Assembly: GCA_013360215.1 (NCBI GenBank)
Contig: JABWCP010000010.1
Location: 34,731 to 98,730 of the forward strand
Source of the DNA: a bacterium
GTDB lineage: Bacteria > CLD3 > SB21
Length of the DNA stretch: 64,000 bases
Direction of reading: 5' to 3'
The notes under the pieces were generated by a model. The model was not told the DNA's origin, did no database searches, and saw only the letters and a list, made by a program, of their open reading frames with translations. Below are positions 9,170 through 19,400 of this stretch, piece after piece (position 1 is the first letter of the stretch; each line of letters opens with the position of its first letter). The translations under genes were made by a program, and so were the position numbers.

Positions 9170-10276
9170 TCAACGCACTTTAAATGTAGTCAACGTGAGC
9201 AGGGCACATAAAATAGCCATGATCCAAAACCGCGTCACCACTTTGGTTTCATGCCAACCTTTGAGTTCAAAATGATGGTGTAATGGTGCCATTAAAAAAA
9301 TCCGGCGCCCTTCGCCGTATTTTTTCTTCGTGTATTTGAAGTACATCACCTGCGCAATGACGGAAATATTTTCTGCGACCAACACCGCGCCGATGATCGG
9401 CAAAAGCAATTCTTTTTTGATCAAAACAGCCAACGTACCGAGCGCACTGCCGATGGCCAAAGCGCCGGTATCGCCCATAAATACCTGAGCGGGATATGCG
9501 TTGTACCAAAGGAAACCCAAACCCGCGCCCACCATGGCCGTACAGAAAATCGTAAGTTCGCTCGCTTGCGGAATGTACAAGATATTAAGATAGTCGCTGA
9601 AGTTGACATTGCCCGTCACATAGCACATTACCGCAAAGGCCGTCATCGCGATCGAAACGACGCCGATCGAAAGGCCGTCCAACCCGTCCGTAAGATTGGT
9701 GGCGTTGGATGTCGCCGTAATTACAAATATCACCATCGGTATATAAAAATATCCAAAATCAAAATTGAGATCTTTGACAAAAGGTATCGTTGTCACCGTT
9801 GCAAAACGCTCAAACTCCGGTGTCATGATCATTACCAAACCGACGATCAATCCGAGAGAAATCTGGCCCGCCGTTTTATAGCGCGCAACGAGGCCTTTTT
9901 TCATTTTTTTAATCGCTTTGAGGTAATCATCAATAAAGCCTACCACACCCATCCACGCCGTTGCCAGCAATACGAGCAATACATACGTATTGGACAAATC
10001 CGCCCAAAGCATCGTCGGTATCAATGTGGATGCTAAAATGATCAGACCACCCATCGTCGGCGTGCCGGCCTTGGATAAATGCGACTGCGGTCCGTCGAGA
10101 CGAATTTCCTCGCCGATCTGCATTTCGCGCAGTTTGCGAATGATAAACGGTCCGACAAAAAGACTGATGGCCAACGCCGTTACCGCCGCCATCGCCGAAC
10201 GAAACGTGATGTAGCGGAAAAGATTGGAACCGGTAATCCCGGAATCCGCAAATATTTGATATAAAAAATAAAACAT
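9170..10276 (-). CDS. mraY: Phospho-N-acetylmuramoyl-pentapeptide transferase MraY
   Basis: MraY is the inner-membrane enzyme that makes lipid I from UDP-MurNAc-pentapeptide and undecaprenyl phosphate. The 368-residue polytopic protein carries KAGTPTMGGLIIL, the aspartate pair in FIDDYLKAIKK, NATNLTDGLDGLSIG, FMGDTGALAIGS and the substrate-binding LMAPLHHHFELKGW. All catalytic aspartates and the HHH motif are present. It lies 11 bp from murF. Confidence 0.97.
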   Translation of the reverse strand: MFYFLYQIFADSGITGSNLFRYITFRSAMAAVTALAISLFVGPFIIRKLREMQIGEEIRLDGPQSHLSKAGTPTMGGLIILASTLIPTMLWADLSNTYVLLVLLATAWMGVVGFIDDYLKAIKKMKKGLVARYKTAGQISLGLIVGLVMIMTPEFERFATVTTIPFVKDLNFDFGYFYIPMVIFVITATSNATNLTDGLDGLSIGVVSIAMTAFAVMCYVTGNVNFSDYLNILYIPQASELTIFCTAMVGAGLGFLWYNAYPAQVFMGDTGALAIGSALGTLAVLIKKELLLPIIGAVLVAENISVIAQVMYFKYTKKKYGEGRRIFLMAPLHHHFELKGWHETKVVTRFWIMAILCALLTLTTFKVR

Positions 10277-10287
10277 AAAATTTTTCG

Positions 10288-11655
10288 CTATGCTAAAATT
10301 GCCTGTACAATATCTTCCATTTTCATACCGCGCGAACCTTTTACTAAAACCACATCGCCGGGTTTCACGGCTTCTTTCAACATCTCTATCAATCGGGCTT
10401 TATCTTCAAAATAAAACTTGTTCTTCATACCTTGTGCACCGTTCATTGCATGGGCGGCCAACGGACCCGTGAGATACAACGCATCCACCTTTTTTTCTGC
10501 GGCATATGCGCCCATGTCGGTGTGTTCGCTATCCGCCATCGCCCCAAGTTCCAACATGTCCGCCAATACCGCGATTTTGCGCCCGGATGTTTTTATGCTC
10601 ATCAGTGTGTCCATTGCCGCGCGCATGGAATTGGGATTTGCATTATAGGTATCATCCATCACGGTAATCCCGTTTTTCTCTTTAAAACTTACACGATTCG
10701 ACGGTTGACGATACGCTTCTAAAGCTTGTACTATCGCTTCATCCGGCATCGGCATGTGTTTGGCCACCGCTACCGCTGCAAGAACGTTATATGCATGATG
10801 CAAACCCGGTACACCCAGCCGAATATGCATCACCGGTGATTTGTCTTCTTCGATACCCAGTGTGATGCATCCTTTGTCGCTGACCTCATGTATCGTTCCA
10901 CGAAACTGCGCAGATTGCTTCATGCCGTACGTAACAAGATCGCCAGCCAATTCAGTTTGATCGCGTAAAAAAGGGTCGTCCGTATTTACAAACCGTACGC
11001 CATGATCAATCAAATGCCGGTACAATGCCGTTTTTGTTTCCGCTACGGCTTCGACGCTGCCAAAGCGTTCGATGTGCGCTTTACCGATATTGGTGACAAT
11101 ACCAAAATCGGGCCTTACGATACGACACAGCGTTTCGATATCACCCGGGCGATCCGCACCCATCTCAATAACCGCAACCTGCGTATCCGCTTCCAATTTC
11201 AAAAGTGTCAAAGGAACGCCGATTTCATTATTCAGGTTACCTTCGGTTGCTTGCGTGATAAATGTTTTGCTCATCACGGCTTTGAGCATTTCTTTGGTCG
11301 TTGTTTTTCCGTTGGAACCTGTAACGCCGATTACTTTGGCGCGGGATTTTTGGCGATGGTTCTCGGCCAGTCGTTGCAATGCATTCAGCGTATCTTGAAC
11401 GATCACTAACGGCAACTTTTCCCAAGCCGACGCATAACGCGCAAAAGCCTCCGCCGTCACGACGCATACGATACCCCGCAACGCGACATCGCGGACAAAT
11501 GCGTGCGCATCAAAGCGGGCACCTTGTAATGCAAAGAACATTTGGGATGTTTGTACATCCCGGCTATCCGTCGAAACGCCCGATGCCGACCACGTGTCTA
11601 AAATATTTCGGCATTCGCCGATGGCTTTCAGATCCGCCGGTGTGAATACGGGCAT
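10288..11655 (-). CDS. murF: UDP-MurNAc-tripeptide--D-alanyl-D-alanine ligase MurF
   Basis: MurF adds the D-Ala-D-Ala dipeptide to UDP-MurNAc-tripeptide. Signatures are the ATP loop VTGSNGKTTTKEML, NIGKAHIERFG and MDDTYNANPNSMRAA; the N-terminal domain with DSRDVQTSQMFFAL is that of MurF and related MurE-type ligases, but the DTYNANP motif is specific to MurF. Length is 455 residues. The preceding gene should by convention be murE but here is a 62-codon ORF. No strong ribosome binding site is visible before the ATG at 11655. Confidence 0.95.
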   Translation of the reverse strand: MPVFTPADLKAIGECRNILDTWSASGVSTDSRDVQTSQMFFALQGARFDAHAFVRDVALRGIVCVVTAEAFARYASAWEKLPLVIVQDTLNALQRLAENHRQKSRAKVIGVTGSNGKTTTKEMLKAVMSKTFITQATEGNLNNEIGVPLTLLKLEADTQVAVIEMGADRPGDIETLCRIVRPDFGIVTNIGKAHIERFGSVEAVAETKTALYRHLIDHGVRFVNTDDPFLRDQTELAGDLVTYGMKQSAQFRGTIHEVSDKGCITLGIEEDKSPVMHIRLGVPGLHHAYNVLAAVAVAKHMPMPDEAIVQALEAYRQPSNRVSFKEKNGITVMDDTYNANPNSMRAAMDTLMSIKTSGRKIAVLADMLELGAMADSEHTDMGAYAAEKKVDALYLTGPLAAHAMNGAQGMKNKFYFEDKARLIEMLKEAVKPGDVVLVKGSRGMKMEDIVQAILA

Positions 11656-11661
11656 AACGAA

Positions 11662-11850
11662 TTACTGATCCTTTTTGGGAAACAGTTTATAATTGGTTTC
11701 GTCAAAATATTCTTTGGAATGCACATCCAGTTTGTCGGGATTATTGCGAATATCCGACAACAACTCATTGTGTGAAAAAACACCGGGCTCAAACGTCTTA
11801 GGATCGAAATGGCGAAATCCCAATTCTTCTTTTTTCTTTTCAAAATCCAT
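11662..11850 (-). CDS. Small hypothetical protein in the murE position
   Basis: A 62-codon ORF lies between ftsI and murF. It starts 16 bp after the ftsI stop, with the purine-rich GGGAGAGG three bases before its ATG, and stops 6 bp before murF, so it is placed like a real operon gene. The product is charged and hydrophilic, starting MDFEKKKEELGFRHFDPKTF and ending LFPKKDQ, with no membrane segment or signal peptide. It shows no resemblance to any part of MurE. I do not recognise the family. An overlapping 85-codon ORF in another frame (11628-11885) lacks such a site and is less likely. Confidence 0.55.
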   Translation of the reverse strand: MDFEKKKEELGFRHFDPKTFEPGVFSHNELLSDIRNNPDKLDVHSKEYFDETNYKLFPKKDQ

Positions 11851-11866
11851 ACGCCTCTCCCTTCAC

Positions 11867-14059
11867 TTAGAGGTTGGGTTTGCACTGAATGATGACCGAT
11901 TCACCGTTTTTGGCGACGGCGCCGGCACGCGGGTATTGAGCGATCACGTAACCGTTGCCTTTTATTTTAACATCAATTCCCGACTCATATAACTTATTCA
12001 TCGCCATACGCATACTCAGGCCGCGCACGTCGGGGATTCGTTTCTTGCGAAAGTCCAACGTATCGGATTCACTGACCGTAACGGCATTTCCGGTCGTCAG
12101 CAAAAGAATGTTCTGTTTCAATTTCGGGTCGTATGTCCATTCTTGTGCCGTCACCATATCACCGGTTCCCGCGATACGAAATTCGAGATTCATACGATCC
12201 AACACATTTTTGGCTGCAGCGATATTGAGATATTTCACATCCGGTGCAGTCATCGCGGCGTCACCGGCTGTCGTATCCTGATCAAGATCCGCCAAAACAC
12301 GATTGACGTGTTTGGCAAAATCATCCGACGAATTGATAATTTTTTCGAGAATCTGCCTGGTCGCATTCGCTGCGGAGGCTTCGCCCCAAATGCTTCGGCG
12401 CGGATTGTCCACCGTTACGATAAATGCAACCTGCGGATTTTGTACGGGAAAAAATCCCGCAAACGAAGCCACATAGGAATTCGGCGCATAACGTCCGGTA
12501 TTCACATCAATTTTTTGGGCCGTTCCGGTTTTTCCGGCTACTTCGATACCTTTGATCGCCGCCCGATGACCAGTTCCGCCTTCGACGACTTCTTTGAGCA
12601 TACGGCTGACACGCTGCATGGTCTCTTGCGAAGCCACCGTACGGATCAACTGCGTTTCATGTTCAGTTTGTGTTCGCTCCAGCGGATCGTACACACCTTT
12701 GATGATATAAGGTTTGTACAGCGTACCGCCGTTGGCTATCGCGCTGTACGCCGTCACCATCTGCAGCGGCGTCACCCCGATTTCCTGACCGATGGAAATC
12801 ATCGGACGCGAAAGGCCCGACCATGTGCTGGGATGGCTCAGCAATCCGCGCGTTTCGCCTTCGAGATCTACGCCGGTTTCGTTGCCAAATCCGAACGCAC
12901 GCACATATTGATAAAGTTTTTCCGAACCGATCAGATCGGTCGTTTTGATAATGCCGATATTGCTGGATTTCTGAACAACCTCGGTAAATGAAATCGTGCC
13001 ATGCTTTTTAGTGTCGTGTATGACATGTCCGTACAATGTCATTTTTCCCCATTCGCAATTTATCCGGTCTTCCGGATTGCGCACTTTTTCTTCCAACGCC
13101 GCTACTGCAGAAAAGGCTTTGAATGCCGACCCGGGTTCATACAAATCCGTAATGGCGCGATTGCGCAGCAGCTCGGCATCAAACGTTTCCGGAGCATTGG
13201 GATCCAATCCGGGATAATTGACCATTGCAAGAATTTCGCCTGTTTGCGGAGACAACAGGACGGCTGTCGCGTTATCGGCGTTGTAGTCTTTGACGGTTTT
13301 TTCGAGTACCTGATAGGCGGCCATTTGATAATTCATATCCACCGTCAGCACCACATCTTTACCGTTGACGGGATCTTCGTGCGGGTAATCGGGATTGGGA
13401 TACAAACGTCCGAGAGCATCGGCTTGTAAGATCGCCCAACCGTCTTTCCCGCCGAGCGTGGCCTGCTGATCCAGCTCAATACCGGCCGAACCTTCGTTAT
13501 CAATATTCGTCATGCCGAGAAGCGCAGCGCCCGCTTTACCAAACGGATAGTGGCGCCGCAGAGATTGCAATTTGATCAATCCTTTGACCGAATCATTGAC
13601 TTTTTCAGCTACCTGATCGTTGACGCGCCGCTCCAGCCAAACAAACGCACCGGGTTTGTTGAGTCGTTTTAAATATTCGTTCTTCGGTTTACCGAAAACG
13701 CGGGAAAAATTTTCCGCAACGCGCGCTTTGTCCTGTTCATTCATAAAACTCGGATCGGCGGCGAAGGAATAGTTGATCAGGTTGACGGCGATTTTCTGCA
13801 TGTTGCGGTCATAGATTACACCGCGTTCGGCTTCCAACACCGCCCGGCGCTCATACTGCCGCTTGGCCATCGCCTCGTAGTCGCCGATATTGGCCACTTG
13901 TACAAAAAATAAGCGCCCCACGATGATCAGCGCAAACGCCACTAAGCCAAACGCCAAAATACGCAGACGCTCTACGCGCGTTTTTACAAAAGTCGCGTGA
14001 TCTGTTTTAGGCTGGATTTTAGGTTCGGGTTTAGGGGTCATATTTTTTTGCTTCGGCAT
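11867..14059 (-). CDS. ftsI: Class B penicillin-binding protein FtsI/PBP3 with two PASTA domains
   Basis: This septal transpeptidase cross-links peptidoglycan with FtsW. A single membrane anchor (about 32-54) is followed by the dimerisation domain (from about 60) and the transpeptidase domain, with the active-site tetrad SAFK (Ser311-Lys314), the SSN motif (365-367) and KTG (510-512). Two C-terminal PASTA repeats follow (about 606-662 and 673-730, the latter starting IPDVRGLSMRMAMNKLYESG), an arrangement seen in SpoVD-like and many FCB-group enzymes. It overlaps the ftsL-like gene by 29 bp if the first ATG is used; a second ATG six codons in (14041) would reduce the overlap. Confidence 0.95.
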   Translation of the reverse strand: MPKQKNMTPKPEPKIQPKTDHATFVKTRVERLRILAFGLVAFALIIVGRLFFVQVANIGDYEAMAKRQYERRAVLEAERGVIYDRNMQKIAVNLINYSFAADPSFMNEQDKARVAENFSRVFGKPKNEYLKRLNKPGAFVWLERRVNDQVAEKVNDSVKGLIKLQSLRRHYPFGKAGAALLGMTNIDNEGSAGIELDQQATLGGKDGWAILQADALGRLYPNPDYPHEDPVNGKDVVLTVDMNYQMAAYQVLEKTVKDYNADNATAVLLSPQTGEILAMVNYPGLDPNAPETFDAELLRNRAITDLYEPGSAFKAFSAVAALEEKVRNPEDRINCEWGKMTLYGHVIHDTKKHGTISFTEVVQKSSNIGIIKTTDLIGSEKLYQYVRAFGFGNETGVDLEGETRGLLSHPSTWSGLSRPMISIGQEIGVTPLQMVTAYSAIANGGTLYKPYIIKGVYDPLERTQTEHETQLIRTVASQETMQRVSRMLKEVVEGGTGHRAAIKGIEVAGKTGTAQKIDVNTGRYAPNSYVASFAGFFPVQNPQVAFIVTVDNPRRSIWGEASAANATRQILEKIINSSDDFAKHVNRVLADLDQDTTAGDAAMTAPDVKYLNIAAAKNVLDRMNLEFRIAGTGDMVTAQEWTYDPKLKQNILLLTTGNAVTVSESDTLDFRKKRIPDVRGLSMRMAMNKLYESGIDVKIKGNGYVIAQYPRAGAVAKNGESVIIQCKPNL

Positions 14060-14582
14060 CCTGAAGCATTTTTTGTTTTTCTGTATCTAAAAAAATCACA
14101 CCTGGTTTTTCTGTTGCCGGTTTCATTTTCAATTGCTCTTTGGCGATTTTGGCAATGCGTTCATAATTGGACAACCGCGTGATTTCGGCTTGTAAACTCT
14201 CATTAGCCTTTTGCGCCTCAAGCTGTTTGTCTTTGAGTTGTTCCAACATGAGCATTTCCTGACGTACCGTCACGGACATCCATACCCACACCAACATGAG
14301 TATAGCCACTACGACGAAAGCGAGAAACATCCGAAGCGGTGTGATACCTTTTTTGTTGGATGCCTCGACCGCCGCCGACGCTACTGTTTCTTGTACGGCC
14401 GGCTTGGTTTCAACGCGCACGGTTTCGGTTTCACGCGCAGATGATTTTACCGGCGCTTTGGAATACCGCGCGTAACGGTCTTCCGTTTTTGTGCGCTCCG
14501 TCGGCGAAACCGGTGTTTCCGTCGTTTTTTTCTTTCGGCCGGAAAAATCCACGCCGACAATATTTCCACTGTATGTTGACAT
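14031..14582 (-). CDS. FtsL-like bitopic division protein
   Basis: The 183-residue protein has a basic, Thr/Pro-rich cytoplasmic part (about 1-85), one membrane segment (about 92-112, MFLAFVVVAILMLVWVW) and an extracytoplasmic coiled coil (about 115-150, with regularly spaced Leu and Glu). This is the topology of FtsL, the small partner of FtsQ and FtsB, and the gene sits between rsmH and ftsI where ftsL normally lies. Sequence conservation in FtsL is too low for direct recognition, so the call rests on topology and position. The cytoplasmic part is longer than in typical FtsL, as is that of FtsQ in this genome. Confidence 0.72.
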   Translation of the reverse strand: MSTYSGNIVGVDFSGRKKKTTETPVSPTERTKTEDRYARYSKAPVKSSARETETVRVETKPAVQETVASAAVEASNKKGITPLRMFLAFVVVAILMLVWVWMSVTVRQEMLMLEQLKDKQLEAQKANESLQAEITRLSNYERIAKIAKEQLKMKPATEKPGVIFLDTEKQKMLQDAEAKKYDP

Positions 14583-14609
14583 GATATTTTATTTCAAAAA
14601 ATATTTTTT

Positions 14610-15533
14610 CTATATCCGCTCCGCCACACGCAGTTTGACACTGCGCGCACGCGGATTTTGTTGTATTTCTTCGTCCGTCGCTTCATAAGGTTTTTTTGTA
14701 ATGACTTTCAGTCGCGGCGTTTTGGGTTCGGACAGTTCGGGGTAGTGCGTATTGAGTATTTTATCCATCGCTTCATCTCTGAAGAAATCTTTGACGATAC
14801 GATCTTCTAATGAATGGTAACTCATCACCACGATACGCCCGCCAGTCGCAAGTATCGCCGTCGCATCGGCTAATGCCTGACGCAGATTATTCAGTTCGTC
14901 ATTGACCTCGATACGGATTGCCTGAAAAATGCGTGACAGCGTTTTATTGGCGTGACGCTCCGGTATGATGCGCCGTATCAAGTCTGCCAAATCTTTGGTC
15001 GTCTGAAGCGGGGCCGTCGTTCGCTGTTGTACGATCGTACGCGCGATACGCCGGGATTGCTGCTCTTCGCCGTAATGAAAAAAAATACGGGCGAGCTCTT
15101 GTTCAGAATATCCGTTGACTACGTCACGTGCCGTGAATGCGGCGTCATCGGCCATAGCCATCGTGAGCGGCGCTTCGAACCGATAGCTGAATCCTTTGTC
15201 GGACCAATCCAGCTGATGCGAAGAAACGCCAAGGTCAAGTAGGATGCCATTGATCTGTGTGATACCCCGAGCCGCTAACGCCGAACGCACATGACGAAAA
15301 TTATCATTGATGAGCGTCGCGCGATCACCGTATTCCGCAAGGCGAATACCCGCCGCTTTTATGGCATCGCGATCCATGTCAAATGCGAACAAACGACAGG
15401 AATCGTTTTGCTGAAGAATAAAAGCGCTGTGCCCTCCGCCGCCCAGTGTACCGTCAACGTAGAACCCGTCGGGACGAATCTGAAGAAAATCAATACAGGA
15501 TTGTAAAAGAACAGGTATGTGATAATCCGGCAT
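14610..15533 (-). CDS. rsmH: 16S rRNA m4C1402 methyltransferase RsmH (MraW)
   Basis: RsmH methylates N4 of C1402 in 16S rRNA using S-adenosylmethionine. The start HIPVLLQSCIDFL, the SAM loop DGTLGGGGHSAFIL (about 28-41), LLDLGVSSHQLD and the late VVMSYHSLEDRIVKDFF are all family signatures; IRIEVNDELNNLRQAL is also present. The segment usually reading PLDMRMD reads PLTMAMAD here, so the conserved arginine of this loop is replaced. Length is 307 residues. It lies 3 bp after mraZ. Confidence 0.96.
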   Translation of the reverse strand: MPDYHIPVLLQSCIDFLQIRPDGFYVDGTLGGGGHSAFILQQNDSCRLFAFDMDRDAIKAAGIRLAEYGDRATLINDNFRHVRSALAARGITQINGILLDLGVSSHQLDWSDKGFSYRFEAPLTMAMADDAAFTARDVVNGYSEQELARIFFHYGEEQQSRRIARTIVQQRTTAPLQTTKDLADLIRRIIPERHANKTLSRIFQAIRIEVNDELNNLRQALADATAILATGGRIVVMSYHSLEDRIVKDFFRDEAMDKILNTHYPELSEPKTPRLKVITKKPYEATDEEIQQNPRARSVKLRVAERI

Positions 15534-15536
15534 GGA

Positions 15537-15974
15537 TTAAAACTTTACAAATTTCGCGGCGGTCGTTTCGAGGTCAAACCCGTTGTGCGCCGTATCATAC
15601 TGTTTGGGATTCCACGCTTCCATACGTTCGAGCGCGCCGATGATGACGATTTCCTTTTCGATCCCTGCAAATGAAAGTAGCGGTTGGGGAATGATCACAC
15701 GGCCTTGTTTATCAAGTTCGCACTCTTGTGCAAAACCCATCAGCAAACGAACGAGTTTTCGCGCGTCGGAATCCATATTGGATAATTGACGCAACTCATC
15801 CTCACGGCGCAACCATTCCGAATATGGATACATGTAAATGCACTGTTCAAACCCGCGTGTAAGGATCACCGTATCTTTATCCTCGGGAACAAACGCGCTG
15901 CGCATCTTCGCCGGAATGTTGAAGCGGTTTTTGGAATCCAATATGTGGTTGTACGTGCCTTTAAACGAAGGCAT
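15537..15974 (-). CDS. mraZ: Transcriptional regulator MraZ
   Basis: MraZ is the ring-forming DNA-binding repressor of the dcw operon. Two SpoVT/AbrB-type half-domains are visible: YNHILDSKNRFNIPAKMRSAF (about 7-27) and LDKQGRVIIPQPLLSFAG (about 88-105). At 145 residues the length is typical. It is first in the operon and the TGGG repeats just upstream (16001-16030) fit the known MraZ operator, implying autoregulation. Confidence 0.96.
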   Translation of the reverse strand: MPSFKGTYNHILDSKNRFNIPAKMRSAFVPEDKDTVILTRGFEQCIYMYPYSEWLRREDELRQLSNMDSDARKLVRLLMGFAQECELDKQGRVIIPQPLLSFAGIEKEIVIIGALERMEAWNPKQYDTAHNGFDLETTAAKFVKF

Positions 15975-16000
15975 ACACTTTAAACCCTGTTATTCCTTAA

Positions 16001-16030
16001 TAAACCTTTTTAACCCACTATAACCCACTT
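16001..16030 (-). promoter_or_regulatory. MraZ operator-like TGGG repeats
   Basis: Read on the minus strand, GTGGGTTAT and GTGGGTTAA are spaced exactly 10 bp apart (TGGG at 16024-16027 and 16014-16017), followed by a degenerate third repeat AAAGGTTTA (about 16001-16009). Known MraZ proteins bind short direct TGGG-containing repeats at 10-bp spacing upstream of mraZ. The match in spacing, motif and position supports an autoregulatory operator. Confidence 0.75.
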
Positions 16031-16037
16031 TCCTACT

Positions 16038-16066
16038 AAATTCAACTAAAACAAGCTCAATGTCAA
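16038..16066 (-). promoter_or_regulatory. Possible sigma-70 promoter of the dcw operon
   Basis: On the minus strand TTGACA (16061-16066) is followed after 17 bp by GAATTT (16038-16043), a weak -10 element. Transcription would start just upstream of the MraZ operator repeats, where a bound repressor could block it. The -35 is perfect but the -10 is poor, so the exact promoter is uncertain. Confidence 0.4.
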
Positions 16067-16372
16067 GCGAATTTTTGTTATTTCTTACGCTCCGGATATT
16101 GACGCTTCGCAAAAAAATGTGACCTGCAATACAGACATTAAGAGTGGAATTTCTTTCTTTTCAAGGTTCCATGGCTAGACCTGTTAAGGGCATACTTCAG
16201 AGAAATCGAATCATGTATAATTTTTGATAAAGCTCCGATGACGAAATAACACGCGCTGCGTGTTTAAAAAGCAAAAAAGTGCATAGAGACATTCAAATTT
16301 TTTACAAACTATTTCCAGTTATTACACTCTTAAATAGAGATCCGCATACATCAAAATTAGATATATGATTTG

Positions 16373-16401
16373 TTGACATGCTAGCTCTGTTGAAGTATAT
16401 T
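16373..16401 (+). promoter_or_regulatory. Sigma-70 type promoter for the giant T9SS gene
   Basis: TTGACA (16373-16378) and TATATT (16396-16401) are separated by 17 bp, close to the sigma-70 consensus. Transcription would begin about 65 bp before the ATG at 16473. The ribosome binding site GGAG (16462-16465) is seven bases before that ATG. Confidence 0.65.
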
Positions 16402-16472
16402 TTAAGGTAATTTCTCCTCATGAAAATTCGTAATAAATTCATTCTTACTTATAAACAAACCGGAGTCACACG

Positions 16473-19400
16473 ATGAAACGGTTCATGTACGATTTTCTCA
16501 AGAAAAACGCGGTGATGTTATGCGTTTTATTGTGCTGTAGCGCGAGTCTTTTCGCTCAGAACAATGCTTTGACACTCAACGGTACGTCGCAGTATGCTTA
16601 CTATGGCGGTTCGTTATCTACTTACGAAGACGTTACCATGGAAGGTTGGTTCAAGTGGGATGGAAGCACCGGAAGCAACCAGTTGCTGATGTACGACGGG
16701 CACACTTCGCTCAGCGGTTTTGGGCTTATGCTTGATGCATCCGCAAGCAACAATCTGATCATTCTTGCCGGTGGTTATCAGGTCACTTCCGTGAGTCGCG
16801 GATTAGACATAGGCGAATGGTCACACATTGCCCTCGTTAAGAAAGGGAACTTTTTTAGTCTTTATATCAATGGGGATCCGGAGATCGCTAAGGCTATGAC
16901 TTACGCCTATCCTTCGGGCTCCTATATGGTCGGCGGCAACTCGCTCAATAATTCAGAATTCTTTAAAGGCGCCATTGACGAAGTGCGTCTGTGGAATAGA
17001 GCATTATCTTACAATGAAATTTTTACAGCAGCCGCCACGCCCATGACCGGCGCGGAGACAAACTTAGTAGCGTCCTATCGTTTAGACAATAGCGCCGATG
17101 GCTTAACGGGCGATCAAACAGTTAACGGTTATAATCTGACTTTAGTTGGCACTCCCACATTTACCGCTTCGTCTTCGGACAGCGTGATGATTCGCCAACA
17201 GACGAAATCGTTATATACCGGCGGCACATCGGTATCCGTGGGTTGGCATGCCGATCCACATAGCTTTGTCACCGGCTACATTGTTTACGCAGATACATCC
17301 GATGCCGTAAGGACGCAGGTCGGCACTACCTCGGCCCGCACCGATACGACGTTTACTGTCACGGGACTTCTTCCCAATACGGTGTATTATCTCACGGCGC
17401 GCGCTGTTACCGCCACGGACACCAGCGATTATTATCGGTTGGCCGTGGTTTCCACATTCGAAAGCGGCGGACGTGCGGCTATGTTTTCGGATAACAACTA
17501 CTATGCCGCGCCATTTAATGAAAACATCCCCATCGGAAGCAGCGCCTATACTATCGAAGCCTGGATCAAACCAAACTCGATGGGCGTACACGGTATTGTG
17601 GGTTGGGGACAATATGGTTACAGTTATCAAACGAATGCATTGCGACTTACCGACGACGGTATTATTAACTATTGGTGGAACAATGATATCTCTATCTCCA
17701 CGGGTAATATCGCCGGAAGCTGGCACCACGTAGCAGCGACCTATGACGGTACGACGCGTAAAATGTATTTCGACGGTAAACTCATGGCGTCGGAAAATGT
17801 TGTGTACAACCCTGAGATTCCCTTTTCTCACAACTTCACCATCGGCGTTACCAACTATACTGAATATTTCAACGGAGAAATTGACGAAGTACGCATCTGG
17901 AATGTTGCGCGTTCGGAATCTGAAATCGTTTCATTAATGTTTTCACCGGCGACAGGTTCGGAAAACGGGCTCGCATCGGTATATCATTTTGACGAAATCG
18001 GCGGCAATTATGCCGGCGATTATGTCGGCGCCAACCACGCCGAAGCAACCGGCGGAACCCCGCAAAGAACATTATCGGATGCCATGTTGCCGTTCATGCC
18101 GGCTCGTTTGCAAGCCATAGCCGGTGACGGCCAGGTCGAATTGCGTTGGGAAAAATCCATTCATCCCGATTTTGCGAGCTACACATTGATGGCTGCAACC
18201 GATATCGAATTTACCGATATCGTAGCAACGCATTCCTCTGGCGTCGGCAATCCATCTGACACATCCCACACCGTAGCCGGACTGACTAACGGAACGCTGT
18301 ATTATTTCGCAGTCAAGATGACAACAAACTCCGGCGCAACCACACCGTTTCGTATGAATGCGGCCGTTCCTAACACCGGCGGTCCCGGCAATGCGCTTAT
18401 ATTTGATGGTGTGGATGATCAGATCATACTGGAAGACAATATCGTGCGATCACGGTCCGAAATGACCATCGAAACATGGTTTAAAACCACAACTTCCGGC
18501 GGCATTTTTGGCTATAATGACGCCTCGAATGCAGAGCATGTACCTGTAATCTATGTTGGCATGGATGGATATCTTCAATCTCAATTGTGGATCGGCGATT
18601 ATAATTCTGTCATGCGATCACTTCGACCTGTGTCAGATGGTTATTGGCATCACGTCGCGCTTACTGCCGGTAATGACAATCAATACCTATATATCGACGG
18701 CCAGCTGTGTGACTCAATTATCGGTCGACCGCTCAATCATCTAAGCATGATCAAAAACCAAATCGGTAGGGCTACTACTTCAGGTTGGCCAAATGGCGGG
18801 AATGAATACTTTAGCGGCGAGTTGGACGAATTCCGTTTTTGGGATCGCGCCCTCTCACACAAAGAAGTTTATTCTTACGCCAATCAATCTCTGCGCGGAG
18901 ATGAAAGCGGTGTTGCCCTATTGCATCATTTTAATGAGCCTTCCGGTTTGATATATACGTATGACGCCGGGCCTAACGGTTGGACGGGCGGATTAGAGAG
19001 TTTCTCCGCATCAACAACAGTGGCATCCGGAGCAATGCGGCCATTCTCACCGTATAATTTACAATCTACCAATACATTGTCTTCCATCACCTTAAAATGG
19101 AATCCCAGCAACGCCTCTGCAGTACGTGCATATTATATTTATACTTTTGACGGCGAATCCACGATGTTGTGGGATTCTACGACAGGCGGATTGACCGACA
19201 CGACGATAACATTCGGTGAATTACCGTCATTCACAAATTTCACTTATTACATATCGACCGTTGATGCATCGGGCTCCGAGTCGGAAAAATCTAACCCCAT
19301 TTTCGTGACGACGACTTCCTTTAAAGAAGTTACCGGAACGAATTTTTCACAAGTCGTTGACGGAAAATTCCAATGGGCGGATTATGATAACGATGGCGAT

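Larger units (their letters stand above)
15975..16472. other. Divergent intergenic region between mraZ and the giant T9SS gene
   Basis: This 498-bp stretch holds the mraZ operator and promoter at its left end and a promoter for the rightward gene near 16373-16401. The middle (about 16080-16360) is AT-rich with no coding frame or strong hairpin that I can recognise. Confidence 0.6.

Noticed and set aside
11662-11850. The 62-codon ORF as a remnant of murE
   Set aside because: It has none of the Mur ligase motifs and its composition does not match any part of MurE; it is kept as an unknown small gene.
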